Shown here: in pieces, positions 1 to 7,500 of the stretch
Layout: the number at the start of each line of letters is the position of its first letter
How positions within the stretch are numbered: position 1 is the first letter of the stretch
Source of the DNA: an uncultured Clostridia bacterium
GTDB taxonomy: Bacteria > Bacillota > Clostridia > Christensenellales > Borkfalkiaceae
Direction of reading: 5' to 3'
Assembly: GCA_944376035.1 (NCBI GenBank)
Contig: CALWBJ010000102.1
Coordinates: 1-15,010, forward strand
Length of the DNA: 15,010 nt
Notes under the pieces: generated by a model
Databases searched by the model: none
What the model was told of the DNA's origin: nothing
Seen by the model: the letters and a program-made list of their open reading frames with translations, nothing else
Made by a program: the position numbers and the translations under genes

Positions 1-216
1 GAAGGAAGTGAAGTTCTGGGCGCGGGCGGGTGTAACGTGTGCAAAAAATGCGCTTTTCCCGAACCCTGCCGATTCCCCGATAAAGCAAAAACCTCGGTTG
101 AGGCGTGCGGCATAAACGTGGTGGCGCTCGCAAGAACCGCGGGAATAAATTATACTAACGGCGAAAATACGGTAACCTATTTTTCGGTCGTTTTCATGGA
201 GGAAAATGGACTATAA
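1..216 (+). CDS. DUF2284 family cysteine-rich protein, 3' end only
   Basis: Only the last 71 codons are in the window; the frame is open from base 1 and stops with TAA at 214-216. The translated piece carries a tight cysteine cluster (C11, C14, C17, C23: C-x2-C-x2-C-x5-C), then R-F-P-D-K-A, an E-A-C-G-I motif with C36, and a closing N-G-x-N-T-V-T-Y-F stretch. This is the pattern I recognise as the C-terminal part of DUF2284 (PF10050), described as predicted metal-binding proteins. The cysteine spacing would suit an iron-sulfur cluster or another metal site, but no biochemical function is established that I know of. The stop codon overlaps the start of the PocR/AraC regulator by 11 bases, so the two are translationally coupled and in one operon. 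Family assignment is from motif recall only. Confidence 0.8.
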   Translation, partial: EGSEVLGAGGCNVCKKCAFPEPCRFPDKAKTSVEACGINVVALARTAGINYTNGENTVTYFSVVFMEENGL

Positions 217-1477
217 GGAAGCGGGGCTCGATAAGATTCTCAATTTTAATCAACTCCGTAAACTTTTTGAAAACTATTCAATAACAAGCGGGCTGGACGT
301 TGCGCTTTACGATACCGACGGCAGGGAACAGTTGGCGGTAAGGAATAAGAAAGGTATCTGCGAATGTGCTAAAGATTATTTTTCCTGCGCCCAAAGCGTA
401 GCCGAAAGCGGCAGGAAAGCCTCTGAACTCGGCTCGGCGTATATTTACGAAACGCCGTGCGGTCTTATCATGTGCGTTACTCCGTTTGTTTTTGAAGAGC
501 AGACCATAGGTTACATCACCACAGGTCCTGTGGTGTTATGGGAAAAAGACGAGTTTTTTATAGAAGAATTCAGAAAAAACTGTGAAAAATTTTCGTTTGA
601 TCCGAAAAAAAATGATTTTGACATATCTTCTATTCCGCAGATTGACTGCAAAATAATGACAAGCGCCGCGGAAACGCTTACCGTACTTGTAAATTACCTC
701 GCAAGCGAGGAGAAAAAATATATCAAACAGCGGCTGGAAATTTCCAAACTCAACGTCGAGCGAATAAAAATCGCCAAAGAAATGGAAATAATGAAATCTC
801 AGCCGCGTTACAATAAATATCCCATCGAACTTGAAAAAGAACTTATAACCTACGTTCAGATGGGTGATAAAAATCAGGCAAAACTAATCATTAACAGATT
901 TTTGAGCGAAATATTCTCTTATGCCAGCGGCGACCTTGAAATAGTCAAGGCAAAACTTTATGAGTTCACGGCGTTTTTGTCCAGAAGCGCGGTTGAGGCG
1001 GGAGCGCCCATATCTTCGCTTACGGCGGTAATAAAGAAAAATTCCAAAATGCTTTTGGAAAATTCGGACTTTTCTTCACTTTGCCGCGAAACGGTAGAAA
1101 TTCTGGACGGTTTTTTAGACGCGGTATATAAGGTAAAAAGCAAAAAAAGCGCGGGCAAACATCTTTATAACGCTATTCAATATATAAATTCGCATTATTT
1201 TGAGGAAATCAACCTCGAAACGCTCGCCGGAAAAATCTTTGTAAGCCCTTATTATTTAAGTCACCTTTTCCGCGCGGAAATGGGCGTAACTTTCAGCGAT
1301 TATCTTAATAAAATCCGTATAAGCCGCGCGAAAGAACTGCTCATGGAAGGTCGTTCGGTCGAGGACGTGGCAGAAAGAACGGGATTCAACGACGGAAATT
1401 ATTTCATCAAAATTTTTAAAAAATACGTCGGACTTACGCCTTCCAAATACAGAAAAATGGTTCTTAACTCTCCTTAA
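206..1477 (+). CDS. PocR-domain AraC-family transcriptional regulator
   Basis: This 423-residue protein has three parts. Residues about 10-165 form a PocR ligand-sensing domain with conserved-looking cysteines (C52, C54, C61, C85, C90) and the G-Y-I-x-T-G-P strand. A helical linker of about residues 170-310 includes a segment (205-310) of the kind seen in YesN-like AraC regulators. Residues about 320-420 are a C-terminal AraC double helix-turn-helix, with first helices near 338-360 and second near 385-418 ending T-P-S-K-Y-R-K. PocR domains are predicted to sense small hydrocarbon derivatives and were first named from the propanediol/cobalamin regulator. The start ATG lies inside the end of the DUF2284 gene, with GGAGG at 198-202 only 3 bases upstream, a short but strong ribosome site. 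The likely target is the URO-D-like gene downstream, which is inference from position. The inducer is unknown. Confidence 0.9.
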   Translation: MDYKEAGLDKILNFNQLRKLFENYSITSGLDVALYDTDGREQLAVRNKKGICECAKDYFSCAQSVAESGRKASELGSAYIYETPCGLIMCVTPFVFEEQTIGYITTGPVVLWEKDEFFIEEFRKNCEKFSFDPKKNDFDISSIPQIDCKIMTSAAETLTVLVNYLASEEKKYIKQRLEISKLNVERIKIAKEMEIMKSQPRYNKYPIELEKELITYVQMGDKNQAKLIINRFLSEIFSYASGDLEIVKAKLYEFTAFLSRSAVEAGAPISSLTAVIKKNSKMLLENSDFSSLCRETVEILDGFLDAVYKVKSKKSAGKHLYNAIQYINSHYFEEINLETLAGKIFVSPYYLSHLFRAEMGVTFSDYLNKIRISRAKELLMEGRSVEDVAERTGFNDGNYFIKIFKKYVGLTPSKYRKMVLNSP

Positions 1478-1509
1478 TTTTTGCATGGTTTAAGTAATAT
1501 CATTTTGTA

Positions 1510-1629
1510 TTGAAATACTCAGATTTTATAATTATTTCAGATTAAAAAAATTTTTTACGGCGTATCGGTAGTTTGATATTATCATTATTCAGGTATTTTT
1601 GTTTTATATCAAACTTAATTATTTATAAT
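1510..1629 (+). promoter_or_regulatory. Candidate regulated promoter region of the URO-D-like gene
   Basis: The 191-base gap between regulator and URO-D-like gene has a TATAAT at 1624-1629 with only a poor -35 (TTGTTT at 1599-1604, 19-base spacer), as expected for an activator-dependent promoter. Upstream are an inverted repeat, GTTTGATAT (1571-1579) with ATATCAAAC (1606-1614), and a direct repeat of CAGATT at 1520 and 1538 (18-base period). A second small inverted repeat, GAATTG/CAATTC, lies at 1633-1648. AraC-type regulators often bind pairs of half-sites near -35, so these are candidate sites for the adjacent PocR/AraC protein. No terminator is visible after the regulator gene, so read-through from upstream is also possible. 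Confidence 0.4.
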
Positions 1630-1668
1630 ATAGAATTGTTTACAATTCAGAAAAAGGGTAAAAAATAT

Positions 1669-2721
1669 ATGATGACAGAAAAAGAAAACTACATGCGGGC
1701 GGCGCGTTTTGAAACTCCCGATTATATTCCCATGAATTTTGTGATAAACGATTCCTGTTATGCTCTTTATGACCAGGAAATGCTTTTTGACCTTATGGAA
1801 GAGCATAAATTTCTGTTTCCGGATTTTAAGCGTCCGAAAGTACCATATAAGCCCGATTACGCGCTCGTAGCGAGAAAAGACGAGCCTTATACCGACGATT
1901 TCGGGTGTCTTTGGAAGACGTCTGAAAACGGTGTGACGGGCACGGTTGTTAAACATCCGCTATCAGACTTAAATGCTTTTAATACATACCGTGCGCCCGA
2001 TCCCGAAAAGTGCATGGGCATAGGTAAAATTGACTGGAACGCCGAAAAGGAGCGCATAGAGGCGGATATAAAACAAGGTAAGCTTATTATCAGAGGATTA
2101 CGACACGGACACACATTCTTACAACTTTCCGACCTTTGCGGTTACGAAAATCTGCTCTATTCTATGTTTGACGACGAACCCGTGCTTTGGAAAATAATCG
2201 ACATGGTTGAAAGTTTTAATTCTGCAATTTTGAGTAAATATGCTTCTTTCGGAGTGGACGTAATGACCATTGCCGAGGATCTCGGAATGCAGAACGGCCC
2301 CATGATTTCACCCGAATACTTTGTAAAATATATTAAACCGTCCTATAAAAGGCTTATTGAGATTGCACGGAAAGGGAGCACCCTTATTCACATGCACTCG
2401 GACGGAGATATACGCACTCTTGTAGACGATTTGTTCGATTCGGGGGTGGATATAATAAATCTTCAAGACAGGGTGAACGGAGTTGACTGGATAAAACAAA
2501 AACTCGCAGGTAAGTACTGCATAGAACTCGATATCGACCGCCAGTTCGTTACGGCAAAAGGCACTCCCGCGCAGATAGACGAGATGATAAAAGAAGAAGT
2601 CAAATCTCTTTCGACTAAACAGGGCGGGCTTATGATGATTTACGGCCTGTACGGCGGGCTCCCTTACGAAAATATTAAAGCGACTATGGACGCTATGGAA
2701 AAATACGCATTTTACTATTGA
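1669..2721 (+). CDS. Uroporphyrinogen decarboxylase-family protein (corrinoid methyltransferase-like), noncanonical metal site
   Basis: This 350-residue protein is of normal length for the URO-D/MtaA-MtbA superfamily. The frame is open further upstream, but I place the start at ATG 1669 because the upstream residues look non-coding, AAAGGG lies at 1653-1658, and the usual N-terminus (M-T-x-K-E-N-Y-M-R-A) begins here. Recognisable landmarks are D-D-F-G-C-x-W near 77-82, D-L-G-M-Q-N-G-P-M-I-S-P-E near 204-216, H-M-H-S-D-G-D at 241-247, and G-V-D-I-I-N near 259-264. The N-terminal R-Q-A-G-R signature of true HemE is absent, so heme synthesis is unlikely. In MtaA/MtbA-type enzymes zinc is held by an H-x-C pair and a later cysteine; here the pair reads H243-S-D245 and no cysteine is seen at 319-331. 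Activity and substrate are therefore unknown. It is probably controlled by the PocR/AraC neighbour. Confidence 0.85.
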   Translation: MMTEKENYMRAARFETPDYIPMNFVINDSCYALYDQEMLFDLMEEHKFLFPDFKRPKVPYKPDYALVARKDEPYTDDFGCLWKTSENGVTGTVVKHPLSDLNAFNTYRAPDPEKCMGIGKIDWNAEKERIEADIKQGKLIIRGLRHGHTFLQLSDLCGYENLLYSMFDDEPVLWKIIDMVESFNSAILSKYASFGVDVMTIAEDLGMQNGPMISPEYFVKYIKPSYKRLIEIARKGSTLIHMHSDGDIRTLVDDLFDSGVDIINLQDRVNGVDWIKQKLAGKYCIELDIDRQFVTAKGTPAQIDEMIKEEVKSLSTKQGGLMMIYGLYGGLPYENIKATMDAMEKYAFYY

Positions 2722-2750
2722 TATTATTTTAATTTTTTTAAGTAATCGGT

Positions 2751-2818
2751 TACGGTAGAGACATGAAAATATAATTAAAAGCGATTGTTTTTTAATTATA
2801 TGACCGTATTTGTTTTTA
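2751..2818 (+). terminator. AT-rich hairpin, candidate first terminator of the URO-D-like gene
   Basis: An outer 6-bp stem, TACGGT (2751-2756) with ACCGTA (2803-2808), encloses a perfect 12-bp AT-rich stem (2769-2780 with 2790-2801). The outer stem is followed by a T-rich stretch (TTTGTTTTT). The inner stem is AT-only and the internal loop is asymmetric, so termination may be weak. It lies 30 bases past the URO-D-like stop codon. Confidence 0.45.
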
Positions 2819-2859
2819 AGATTTAACAGCATATTAAAATTTACAGAAGTAAAATAATA

Positions 2860-2917
2860 AAAAGCGACGGAATATTTTTCAGCAATAAATAAAATTTTTC
2901 GTCGCTTTTATTTTTTT
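2860..2917 (+). terminator. Rho-independent terminator between the URO-D-like and sugar kinase genes
   Basis: AAAAGCGACG (2860-2869) pairs with CGTCGCTTTT (2900-2909). The stem can continue inward through 2870-2878 with 2891-2899 with one mismatch and a G-T wobble, and the right arm runs into ATTTTTTT. This is a good plus-strand terminator that separates the corrinoid-type locus from the PfkB kinase unit. Confidence 0.75.
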
Positions 2918-2925
2918 AAAAATTA

Positions 2926-2934
2926 TGTTATAAT
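2926..2934 (+). promoter_or_regulatory. Extended -10 promoter of the PfkB kinase gene
   Basis: TG-T-TATAAT at 2926-2934 is a perfect extended -10 element directly after the upstream terminator. The -35 region is T-rich without a good match, which extended -10 promoters tolerate. Transcription would start near 2941, leaving a leader of about 80 bases before the ATG at 3020. Confidence 0.55.
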
Positions 2935-3019
2935 TCACTTAATTATATAAAATATAAAATCAGAGAGTTTAACAATCAAAAATTATAATTTAATTTTCAT
3001 AATAAGCGAGGGATTAAAG

Positions 3020-3904
3020 ATGATCTTGGCAATAGGTGAAATTCTTGCCGATATGATAGGCGAAGAGGAGAGCGGAAAGACCCCCGAATATAAAATGTTC
3101 TGCGGCGGAGCGCCTTTCAATGTTGCGGTAAACGCCTTGCAGTCGGGCGCGGAAGTCGGTTTTATCGGGAGAGTGGGAAAAGACCCCGTGGGGAAATTTC
3201 TGAAATCGTTTGCAGGCAAAGTCGGGTTTGATTATCTCGATATTCAGACCGACCCTTTAAGGAATACCACGCTCGCGTTCGTAACCCTTACCGACGGGGA
3301 AAGGGACTTTGCATTTTTCCGCCACGACACGGCAGATTATAATATAGACCCTTCGGGTATTGATTTAAGCGCGTTTGACGGTCTTAATATAGTGCATCTC
3401 GGTTCACTCATGCTTTCGGAAGAAAACGGAAGAAAACTGGCGGACGAGTTAATATCGAAAACGCGCGCGGCGGGAAAAATTCTGAGTTTTGACATGAATT
3501 TCCGTATGGATTTGTATGACAGCAAAGAAAGCGCGGTAAAAGCATACGAAAAATATGTGGAAGAGGCTGATATCCTTAAATTTTCCGATGACGAAATATT
3601 GATTTATACGGGCGAAGAAAATCTCGAACGAGCGATAAAAGCCGTTTATAAAAAGTTTAGACTGCTCGTGGTTACGCTCGGTAGCAAGGGGAGTATATAT
3701 TTTTATAATGACATTTCGGGAATCGTGCCTACCGAAAAGGTCAAGCCCATTGACACCACCGGCGCGGGAGACGCTTTTTTCGGCTGTTTACTCGCGAATA
3801 TAGAAGGTAAAGAACTTAATCGGGAAAATATAGAAAATGCCATGGAACTTGCTAACGCGTGCGGCGCGCGTGCAACCCTTTTCAAAGGCGCTGTAAAACT
3901 GTGA
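3020..3904 (+). CDS. PfkB/ribokinase-family carbohydrate kinase, fructokinase-like
   Basis: This 294-residue protein has the full layout of a PfkB sugar kinase, which phosphorylates a sugar with ATP in the cytoplasm. The N-terminal G-E-I-L-A-D strand is followed by the G-G-A-P-F-N-V-A substrate loop at 29-36. R-V-G-K-D-P-V-G (PfkB signature 1 region) is near 51-58. D-T-T-G-A-G-D-A-F at 245-253 contains the anion hole and catalytic base D251. Sequence style and length (about 300) fit the ScrK-like fructokinase group, but substrate cannot be fixed from motifs alone. The start is supported by GAGGG at 3008-3012 with a 7-base spacer. It has its own promoter and terminator and so looks monocistronic; no sugar transporter or glycosidase is adjacent. 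A link to the neighbouring methyltransferase-like locus is not indicated. Confidence 0.9.
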   Translation: MILAIGEILADMIGEEESGKTPEYKMFCGGAPFNVAVNALQSGAEVGFIGRVGKDPVGKFLKSFAGKVGFDYLDIQTDPLRNTTLAFVTLTDGERDFAFFRHDTADYNIDPSGIDLSAFDGLNIVHLGSLMLSEENGRKLADELISKTRAAGKILSFDMNFRMDLYDSKESAVKAYEKYVEEADILKFSDDEILIYTGEENLERAIKAVYKKFRLLVVTLGSKGSIYFYNDISGIVPTEKVKPIDTTGAGDAFFGCLLANIEGKELNRENIENAMELANACGARATLFKGAVKL

Positions 3905-4028
3905 ATGAAAAATCCGGTCTGAAAATTAATGTATAAAAAGCGGTCAAATGATGGGAAATATTGAATTGGAAGACGGGTTTTAATAAATATTTATAAAAAT
4001 AATAAAAATACAAGAGTTAAATAATCAA

Positions 4029-4063
4029 AAAAACAAGTCACTTGAAAAATGGGACTTGTTTTT
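4029..4063 (+). terminator. Rho-independent terminator of the PfkB kinase gene, possibly bidirectional
   Basis: AAAAACAAGTC (4029-4039) pairs perfectly with GACTTGTTTTT (4053-4063) around a 13-base loop. T-rich DNA follows on the plus strand, and A-rich DNA before the left arm gives a T-run on the minus strand. It could therefore stop both the kinase transcript and minus-strand transcripts arriving from 4090 upwards. Confidence 0.8.
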
Positions 4064-4089
4064 ATATAATAAGTTATCTTGAAGTTATT

Positions 4090-4341
4090 TCAATTATCAA
4101 TAAAATTTTCTTCTTCAAATTTTTTTCTGTCAAAAATCGCGCGTTCCCCTAATACCAATACAGGGACAAGCAACATTTCCTGTAACTTATTATAAATTTT
4201 TTTACTGATCTGTTCTGAACTTTCGCAAAGATTGCCCGAATCATCTGTATATTCGAATTTCAAAGTATAAATATTATAGCGTGTTACGGCTCCGTTATTA
4301 TTTTCGGTATTTATTTTAACATAAACATATATAAAAATCAA
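4090..4341 (-). pseudogene. Open frame without ATG start; probable C-terminal remnant of an unknown protein
   Basis: The frame encodes about 83 residues ending in TAA. It looks protein-like rather than random: an amphipathic strand pattern (Y-T-L-K-F-E-Y), a D-D-S-G turn, and an ending rich in charged residues with V-P-V-L-V-L-G-E-R-A-I-F-D. This recalls, only loosely, C-terminal extracytoplasmic domains of small clostridial membrane proteins. There is no ATG near its 5' end; the first possible start is TTG at 4341 with no ribosome site, and the frame reads on upstream into the terminator of the large lipoprotein gene before a stop. No promoter is evident between that terminator and the frame. 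I read it as a gene fragment, but a small real gene with an odd start is possible. Family unknown. Confidence 0.4.
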
Positions 4342-4369
4342 TTTAATATTAAATGTAATAAAAAATTCA

Positions 4370-4412
4370 ACTCTAAAAAGACAGCCGATATATAAATATA
4401 CCGACTGTCTTT
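4370..4412 (-). terminator. Rho-independent terminator of the LRR lipoprotein gene
   Basis: Read on the minus strand, the arm 4412-4396 pairs with 4393-4377 over up to 17 positions with two G-U wobbles, and TTTTTAGAG follows. On the plus strand the same two positions are C-A mismatches, so the structure is built for minus-strand RNA. It lies about 110 bases beyond the stop codon of the lipoprotein gene. Confidence 0.8.
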
Positions 4413-4522
4413 AAATATTATATTGTATTTTACTTTTGTCTATTAAAATATTTAGTATTTATAGATATTTAAGTGAGATAAATAAAATTATATTTACACA
4501 TATGAAAAAGTAAAAAAACTTT

Positions 4523-7500
4523 TTATACTTGCCCTCGTCTCCAAAAGAAAGTAGCATAATCAGATGTGAGACAAGTTGCGGCCGATGACGGGTTTGAGAG
4601 TAAATCGCTCGGTATATCCGTTCCGCTGGTATCAATAATTATCGAGCATCTCCACCAACCTTCAGGATTCTCAAAGGTTACTTTCGTTAAATTGGTGCAC
4701 TCTGAAAACGCCTCTTTATCAATCATGACAACGCTCTGAGGTATAAATATTTCTGTAAGACTTTCGCAAAACATGAATGCAGAAGACTTGATTTTAGTAA
4801 CGTTGTCCGGAATACTTATAGTCGTAAGAGAGGTACAGTTCGCAAAAGAGTAATTGCCAATTTCGGTAACGCTATCGGGGATTATGATATCCGTAAGCGA
4901 TTTACAGTTGCTGAAAGCATAACTTCCTATACTTGTTATACCTGTCGGAAGAGTAACGCTTTTAAGAGATGAGACGTTCTGAAATGCTCCGTAAAGAATA
5001 TTTCCGCCTGTTACGGTTATGTTTTTCAAAGCAGAAGGAATGTAATAACTGATGCTGATTGTTTTATCAGGAGTTGAGTAGTAAGTCTGTTTTGTCAGAA
5101 CTGCGTTTTCGTAATAATTTTTTCCGAACAGGTAACCCAGAGGATACTGATTGTCGCTGTCGGCAGTTTTTATGCAGTCTCCTACAAAAGGTAATGTAAG
5201 GCTTTCAAGTGATGAACACCCAGCGAAGATATTACTGTCTATATCAGAAACGCTATCCGGTATACTTATTCTGGTAAGCGAAATACAGTTGCCAAAGGCG
5301 CCGTAACCGATTTTGCCTACACATGCGGGAATTGATATTTCAGTAATTTTTTCACAATTATAGAAAGCATACTGGTTAATATCATAGTTTTCACCGTTAA
5401 ATTTATCCGGTAAAGTTACCTCGGCAGAATCACCTTCATAGTTTATAAGCGACGAAACTGTCTGATCGGAATAGAATATAAATCCGTCGTCGGTAACAAA
5501 AATATCGTCGTCTTCATCAGTTGACGAACATATTTTGAAAGCGTAATACGCGACGCCGCCATACTCGGAAGAACCTTTAACTATATCAAGAGAAGACAGG
5601 TTGTATACTACGGCTAATTTCATACAGTCTTTGAAAGCAGAACTTTCTATGCCGGTTACGTTTTCGGGGATGGTGACAGTCATAAGAGAAGCGCATCCTT
5701 CGAACGCGGCGAATCCGATATTGGTTAAACAGTCGGGCAGGTTAACAGTACTTAAAAAAGAGCAACCGTCGAATGTGCGGCTTTGTATTACTGTCTCTTC
5801 CGTGAGAGTAACGGTTTTAAGTGAAGAGGGAACGCAATCGGGGTTTTGATCAAATCTCTCGGCTCCGAAAATATACCCGAAAGGTAAGAAATCGGTATTA
5901 TCCCTGTCCGGACCTGTAAAAGGCAATGTCAAATCAGTAAGTGAAATACATTCGGAAAACGCTCCGAGTTCAATCGAAACGACGTAATCGGGAACAGTGA
6001 TTTCAGATACGGAATTATCGATAATACCCGTAATGGTACAATCTGTTTTTGTTGAAGTAAATTCAAAGTTACTCATTTCCGCACTTATCCCCCAAGTGGC
6101 TGTCAGATTAACGTCGTCCGAAGTAGCGGTTAAAGTGTACGTTAACGAATCTGTTAAAAAAGTGGTTTGATCATACCAGCCCAGCCAGTTATAACCCAGA
6201 TTAGTGTCGGCGGTTACCGAAATTTCATCGCCCGTTTTGTATTTACCGTCGACAGCAGTAGTTGATCCTGCTTCGCTTATATTTCGTGTAACAGTAATTT
6301 TGCTCCACTTTGCAGTACATGTCAGATTTCTGGACGGCATACTGAAAGAGTATACATATTCGTCCGATAAAAGATAATCTTCATCGTCATACCAACCGGA
6401 GAAGATATAGCCGTTATTACTTTCCGCAGTGAGGCTTACCCGGTCTCCGGCCGTTACTTTTTCTTCTGTATAAACGCTAATTGTTCCTGCCGTGGGATCG
6501 TTTAAGGAAGTAGTCAGGGTGTAATAGGTCCATTTAGCGGTATAACTCACTCCGAAATTCATTTTAAAAGTGTAACTTTGATCCAATGTAACAAGTTGAT
6601 CGTTTTGATCGTACCATCCGAGCCATGTATACCCTGTATTGGTGTGGGCGGTAATAGTAACTTCGCTTTCGTACGGGTGTTTGCCGGCGCCTGTTACGTT
6701 TCCGGCACTATTGTCATTTTTATTCAGTTCAACGTCATAAAGATTTGCTTCCCATTTGGCAGTCAAAGTCATGTTGATATCATACGTCCACGCATAAATA
6801 CTGTGGCCGTCAGAATCTGTAAGTTTTGTTCCTTCGTCGTACCAGCCGTTAAATGTATATCCTTCGCGTTCGGGAACGGGTAATTTATACTGAGAGTCAA
6901 AGGTAACGGTAAATTCTTTCTGTGTGAGTTCCTCTCCGCCGTTTTTATCTAACGTTAATTTATAATCTTTTGCAGTTTTATCGGCATATAGAGAGAACGG
7001 TCCGAGAACTGTCGCTTGGGTAAATACCTCTCCGTTTTCGGTTTTCCATCCGTTAAATTTATAGCCTTTTATTGAGGGCGTGAAATCTGTCGTGAATACA
7101 GAGCCTGTATATACGTTTTCGGTCTTAATCAATTCATTTCCGTCGTAATAAGCAGCGCTTGTCAAATAACTTCTGTGAACGGTAAGCTGATAGGTATTTA
7201 CCTGCGTACCGTCCTTCGAAGTAACCACTATATAAAAAATGTTATTTCCGTTTTCGAGAGTTCCCGACTGACCGGCTGCAATCTTGGTGGGGATTTCTAT
7301 CTGTCCGAGTTTATCGTAATATAATTTCCAGGTGCTGTCTCCGCTGCAAACGACTTTTGACGATAGTGAAATGCTGTCGGTAGCGGGGTCGGAGAACATA
7401 AATATATTACGACCGTCTATACTGGCGCCTTCCACGCTAACTATTATTCCGGACTTCTCTTCCCACACGGCATAAAGGGTTATGTTTGCCGTAACTCTGT

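Noticed and set aside
1573..1668. Upstream extension of the URO-D-like protein by 32 codons
   Set aside because: The residues are hydrophobic and unlike the family N-terminus, the DNA contains promoter-like and repeat elements, and a better ribosome site precedes 1669.
1669..2721. Heme biosynthesis enzyme HemE
   Set aside because: The N-terminal arginine signature of true uroporphyrinogen decarboxylase is missing and no other heme gene is adjacent.
5601..5849. Plus-strand frames inside the lipoprotein gene
   Set aside because: They lie opposite the regular LRR coding pattern, have no ribosome sites and look like antisense shadows of a repetitive gene.
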